From an uncultured Alistipes sp. (GTDB lineage: Bacteria > Bacteroidota > Bacteroidia > Bacteroidales > Rikenellaceae): DNA of 64,000 bases. Location: contig CALUNG010000008.1 of NCBI GenBank assembly GCA_944321955.1, positions 1-64,000 of the forward strand, given 5' to 3'. The notes beneath the pieces were generated by a model. That model was not told the origin of the DNA. It ran no database searches and saw only the letters and a list, made by a program, of their open reading frames with translations. The position numbers and the translations under genes were made by a program. Shown in pieces: positions 58,479-64,000 of the stretch (within the stretch, counting starts at the first letter, position 1; each line of letters begins with the position of its first letter).

Positions 58479-60653
58479 ATGACACTGTTGAGATTCAAAA
58501 TGGTCGATGCCGCACTCAATCACCGCGCCGTCGATGTCGCAGCTCCCGAAGGCCGTCCGTCGGATTATTTCGGCGAAAAGGTCTTCAATCGCAAAGCCAT
58601 GCGCAAGTATCTGAACAAGCAGACTTATGAAGCGCTTGTCGATACGATCGAGAATGGAACGCCGCTGACCCGCGAAGTGGCCGACGGCATAGCTTCCGGC
58701 ATGCGACAGTGGGCGCTCGAACACGGAGCCGACCATTATACCCACTGGTTCCAGCCGCTGACCGGCGGAACGGCCGAAAAACACGATGCTTTTGCCGAAC
58801 CCGACGGCAAGGGCGGAGTTCTGGAGGAGTTCTCGGGCAAGCTGCTCATACAGCAGGAGCCCGATGCTTCGTCGTTCCCCAACGGCGGTATCCGCAATAC
58901 GTTCGAGGCACGCGGATACTCGGCCTGGGATCCCACATCGCCGGCTTTCATTGTCGATACGACGCTCTGCATCCCGACGGTGTTCATAGCCTATACGGGT
59001 GAGGCTCTCGATTACAAAACCCCTCTGTTGCGGTCGATTTCGGCCGTGGACAAGGCCGCCACGGAGGTCTGCCGCTATTTCGACAAGAATGTCAATCGTG
59101 TATTTTCATACCTCGGTTGGGAACAGGAATATTTTTTGGTTGATGAGAGTTTGTGGGCGGCACGTCCCGACCTCGTTCTGACGGGGCGTACGCTTATGGG
59201 TCACGAGTCTGCCAAGAACCAGCAGCTCGAAGACCACTATTTCGGAGCGATACCCTTGAGGGTAATGGCATTCATGAAGGATCTGGAGTACGAGTGTCTC
59301 AAACTCGGCATTCCGGTCAAGACGCGTCACAATGAGGTAGCCCCCAATCAGTTCGAGCTGGCACCCGTCTATGAGGAGGTGAACCTTGCCAACGACCACA
59401 ACCAGTTGCTCATGACGGTTATGGACAAGGTGTCGCGCCGCCATCACTTCCGCGTGCTGCTGCACGAGAAGCCTTTCAAGGGCGTGAACGGATCCGGCAA
59501 GCACAACAACTGGTCGCTCGGAACCGACACGGGAGTAAACCTGCTCGGTCCGGGTCGCACGACTATGGAGAACCTGCAGTTCATTACCTTCCTTGTAAAC
59601 GTCATTTCGGCCGTATACAAGCACAACGGACTGCTCAAGGCTTCGGTGATGAGCGCTTCCAATGCACATCGTCTCGGCGCTAACGAGGCACCCCCGGCAA
59701 TCATCTCGACTTTCCTCGGAGCTCAGGTTTCGGCCGTGCTCGACAAGATCGAGGAGAGCCGCAGCGACGAGGTTATCCGTTTCGATGCCAAGAGCGTCTT
59801 CAAGATGAGCGGCATATCGCGCATTCCGAGCTTGTTCCTCGACAATACCGATCGTAACCGTACATCGCCGTTCGCCTTTACCGGAAACCGTTTCGAGTTC
59901 CGTGCCGTAGGCTCTTCGGACAACTGCGCCGAAGCCATGATCGTTCTCAATTCGGCTGTGGCAAGCGAGCTTGCCGAATTCAAACTTGAGGTCGATGCCC
60001 GTATCGAAGCCGGTGCGAAGAAGGAGAAGGCCATATATGAGGTTCTCAAGAAGAAGATCAGGGAGTGCAAGCCTATACGTTTCGACGGCAACGGATATTC
60101 CGACGAATGGAAAGCCGAGGCTGCACGTCGCGGACTGGATTGCGAGACTTCGACGCCGGTGATATTCAAGCGTTATCTCGATGCGGATGCCGTCAAGATG
60201 TTCAATGATCTGGGAGTATACAGCAAGGTTGAGCTCGAGGCCCGTACCGAAGTGAAGTGGGAGACTTATGTCAAGAAGATACAGATCGAAGCCCGGGTCC
60301 TCGGTGATTTGGCCATGAACCACATCGTTCCCATTGCCTCGAAATATGAGTCCGTACTGCTCGACAAGGCGTACAAGCTCAAGGAACTCGGCATGCAGTC
60401 GAGCTCGGATCTCGAACTTATCAAACGCATACAGGATCATACGGCCGCCATCCAGCAGATGACCATCGACATGATCGAGGCCCGCAAGGTGGCCAACAAG
60501 ATCGAGAACATGTACGACAAGGCCATTGCGTATCACGATACGGTCGAGGTCTATTTCGAGAAGATTCGCAAGCACATAGATCGTCTCGAGGAAGTTGTCG
60601 ACGATCAGCTCTGGACCCTTCCCAAATATCGCGAACTGCTTTTCATAAAATAA
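58479..60653 (+). CDS. glnN: Glutamine synthetase type III
   Basis: 724 residues, the large GSIII class typical of Bacteroidota (GSI is about 450). ATP-dependent synthesis of glutamine from glutamate and ammonia. Motifs: HYTHWFQPLTGGTAEKHDAF, SGKLLIQQEPDASSFPNGG, EQEYFLVDE (metal-binding E), TRHNEVAPNQFELAPVYEE, GSGKHNNWSLGT, NAHRLGANEAPPAI (ATP/glutamate site) and NRFEFRAVGSS. The long helical C terminus with PIRFDGNGYSDEWKAEAARRG is GSIII-specific. An ATG seven codons later is also possible. Confidence 0.96.
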   Translation: MTLLRFKMVDAALNHRAVDVAAPEGRPSDYFGEKVFNRKAMRKYLNKQTYEALVDTIENGTPLTREVADGIASGMRQWALEHGADHYTHWFQPLTGGTAEKHDAFAEPDGKGGVLEEFSGKLLIQQEPDASSFPNGGIRNTFEARGYSAWDPTSPAFIVDTTLCIPTVFIAYTGEALDYKTPLLRSISAVDKAATEVCRYFDKNVNRVFSYLGWEQEYFLVDESLWAARPDLVLTGRTLMGHESAKNQQLEDHYFGAIPLRVMAFMKDLEYECLKLGIPVKTRHNEVAPNQFELAPVYEEVNLANDHNQLLMTVMDKVSRRHHFRVLLHEKPFKGVNGSGKHNNWSLGTDTGVNLLGPGRTTMENLQFITFLVNVISAVYKHNGLLKASVMSASNAHRLGANEAPPAIISTFLGAQVSAVLDKIEESRSDEVIRFDAKSVFKMSGISRIPSLFLDNTDRNRTSPFAFTGNRFEFRAVGSSDNCAEAMIVLNSAVASELAEFKLEVDARIEAGAKKEKAIYEVLKKKIRECKPIRFDGNGYSDEWKAEAARRGLDCETSTPVIFKRYLDADAVKMFNDLGVYSKVELEARTEVKWETYVKKIQIEARVLGDLAMNHIVPIASKYESVLLDKAYKLKELGMQSSSDLELIKRIQDHTAAIQQMTIDMIEARKVANKIENMYDKAIAYHDTVEVYFEKIRKHIDRLEEVVDDQLWTLPKYRELLFIK

Positions 60654-60682
60654 TATTGACTGTTTTTCGTGACATTAATTCG

Positions 60683-60712
60683 AGCCGGAGTTTGTCTCCG
60701 GCTTTTTTTTTT
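60683..60712 (+). terminator. Terminator after glutamine synthetase III
   Basis: AGCCGGAG, 5-base loop and CTCCGGCT followed by about ten T. Confidence 0.92.
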
Positions 60713-60718
60713 ATTGCA

Positions 60719-60736
60719 TATTTTTGCTTACATTTG
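60719..60736 (+). promoter_or_regulatory. Candidate -7 boxes of the beta-galactosidase gene
   Basis: Two exact TAnnTTTG matches: TATTTTTG (60719-60726) and TACATTTG (60729-60736). The nearer leaves a leader of about 28 bases. Neither has a clear TTTG at -33, as the upstream DNA is the terminator T-run. Confidence 0.5.
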
Positions 60737-60764
60737 TTCCCGACCGAAACCTTAAATTGTATAA

Positions 60765-63896
<3,132 letters not shown>

Positions 63897-63913
63897 CATG
63901 AAACATGGCGAAG

Positions 63914-63947
63914 AAAAAAGGTTCGGGATATTTCCCGAACCTTTTTT
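63914..63947. terminator. Bidirectional terminator after the beta-galactosidase gene
   Basis: AAAAAAGGTTCGGGA and its complement around a 4-base loop, with T-run. Probably shared with a convergent gene on the minus strand. Confidence 0.9.
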
Positions 63948-63968
63948 CTTTATTCAAATGCCGTATTT

Positions 63969-64000
63969 CTACTCCTCCTCCTTGTACATGTGCTCGACGT
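63969..64000 (-). CDS. Possible C-terminal end of a minus-strand gene
   Basis: On the minus strand the last bases read VEHMYKEEE then TAG (63969-63971), placed just after the two-way terminator. Only nine codons are visible, so identity cannot be judged. Confidence 0.3.
   Translation of the reverse strand, partial: VEHMYKEEE

Overview
The window looks like a chromosomal segment of a gut-type Bacteroidales, most like Alistipes (Rikenellaceae). Reasons: start regions carry the Bacteroidota promoter pattern (TTTG, about 19 bp, TAnnTTTG) rather than -35/-10 boxes; ribosome binding sites are A-rich with almost no Shine-Dalgarno; the gene content is typical (type III glutamine synthetase, PorX, PCMD/DUF4493 surface lipoproteins, pyruvate phosphate dikinase, split methylmalonyl-CoA mutase, GH2 beta-galactosidase). 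The genus is inferred from style, not from a search. No phage, insertion sequence, integrase or CRISPR array was seen.

Layout. 1-2710: end of a thioredoxin-fold protein, then lpxH, thyA and folA (lipid A and folate/thymidylate). 2736-3669: two tandem secreted paralogues with an identical 81-bp 5' end. 3910-8824: a tight five-gene heterodisulfide-reductase-like operon (HdrC, HdrB, HdrA, second HdrC, fused membrane HdrE/HdrD), ended by a two-way terminator. 8891-20586 (minus strand): a small barrel protein, ppdK, a degenerate EEP-fold protein, a GxDLY/SGNH esterase, mnmA, rimM, rpsP and two tandem secreted EEP phosphoesterases; then tRNA-Arg(TCT). 20980-21813: a phosphodiester glycosidase.

21878-31533 (minus): seven translationally coupled genes for exported proteins: one fimbrillin-like lipoprotein, three DUF4493 lipoproteins (one also with PCMD), two paralogous beta-barrels and a last PCMD lipoprotein. 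This is the most system-like uncharacterised block. 31714-37940: an SRPBCC protein, tsaE, a barrel protein, porX with a Nudix gene, and a divergent S9 dipeptidyl-peptidase-like lipoprotein. 38173-43549: HU, a 29-residue mS38/bS22-like protein, RNase G and mfd. 43564-51363: coaX followed by an envelope cluster (outer-membrane barrel, TPR-like protein, LptC, CNNM/CBS protein, PpiD-like chaperone). 51531-53941: an alcohol dehydrogenase, then tatA-tatC. 54034-58030 (minus): methylmalonyl-CoA mutase small and large subunits. 58479-63896: glutamine synthetase III and a secreted LacZ-type beta-galactosidase.

Taken together this is core metabolism interleaved with envelope biogenesis and glycan foraging: succinate/propionate fermentation (mutAB, ppdK), nitrogen assimilation, LPS transport (lpxH, lptC), protein export (Tat, PorX-regulated type IX secretion) and surface lipoproteins. 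The blocks most worth following up are the Hdr-like operon and the DUF4493/PCMD/barrel operon.
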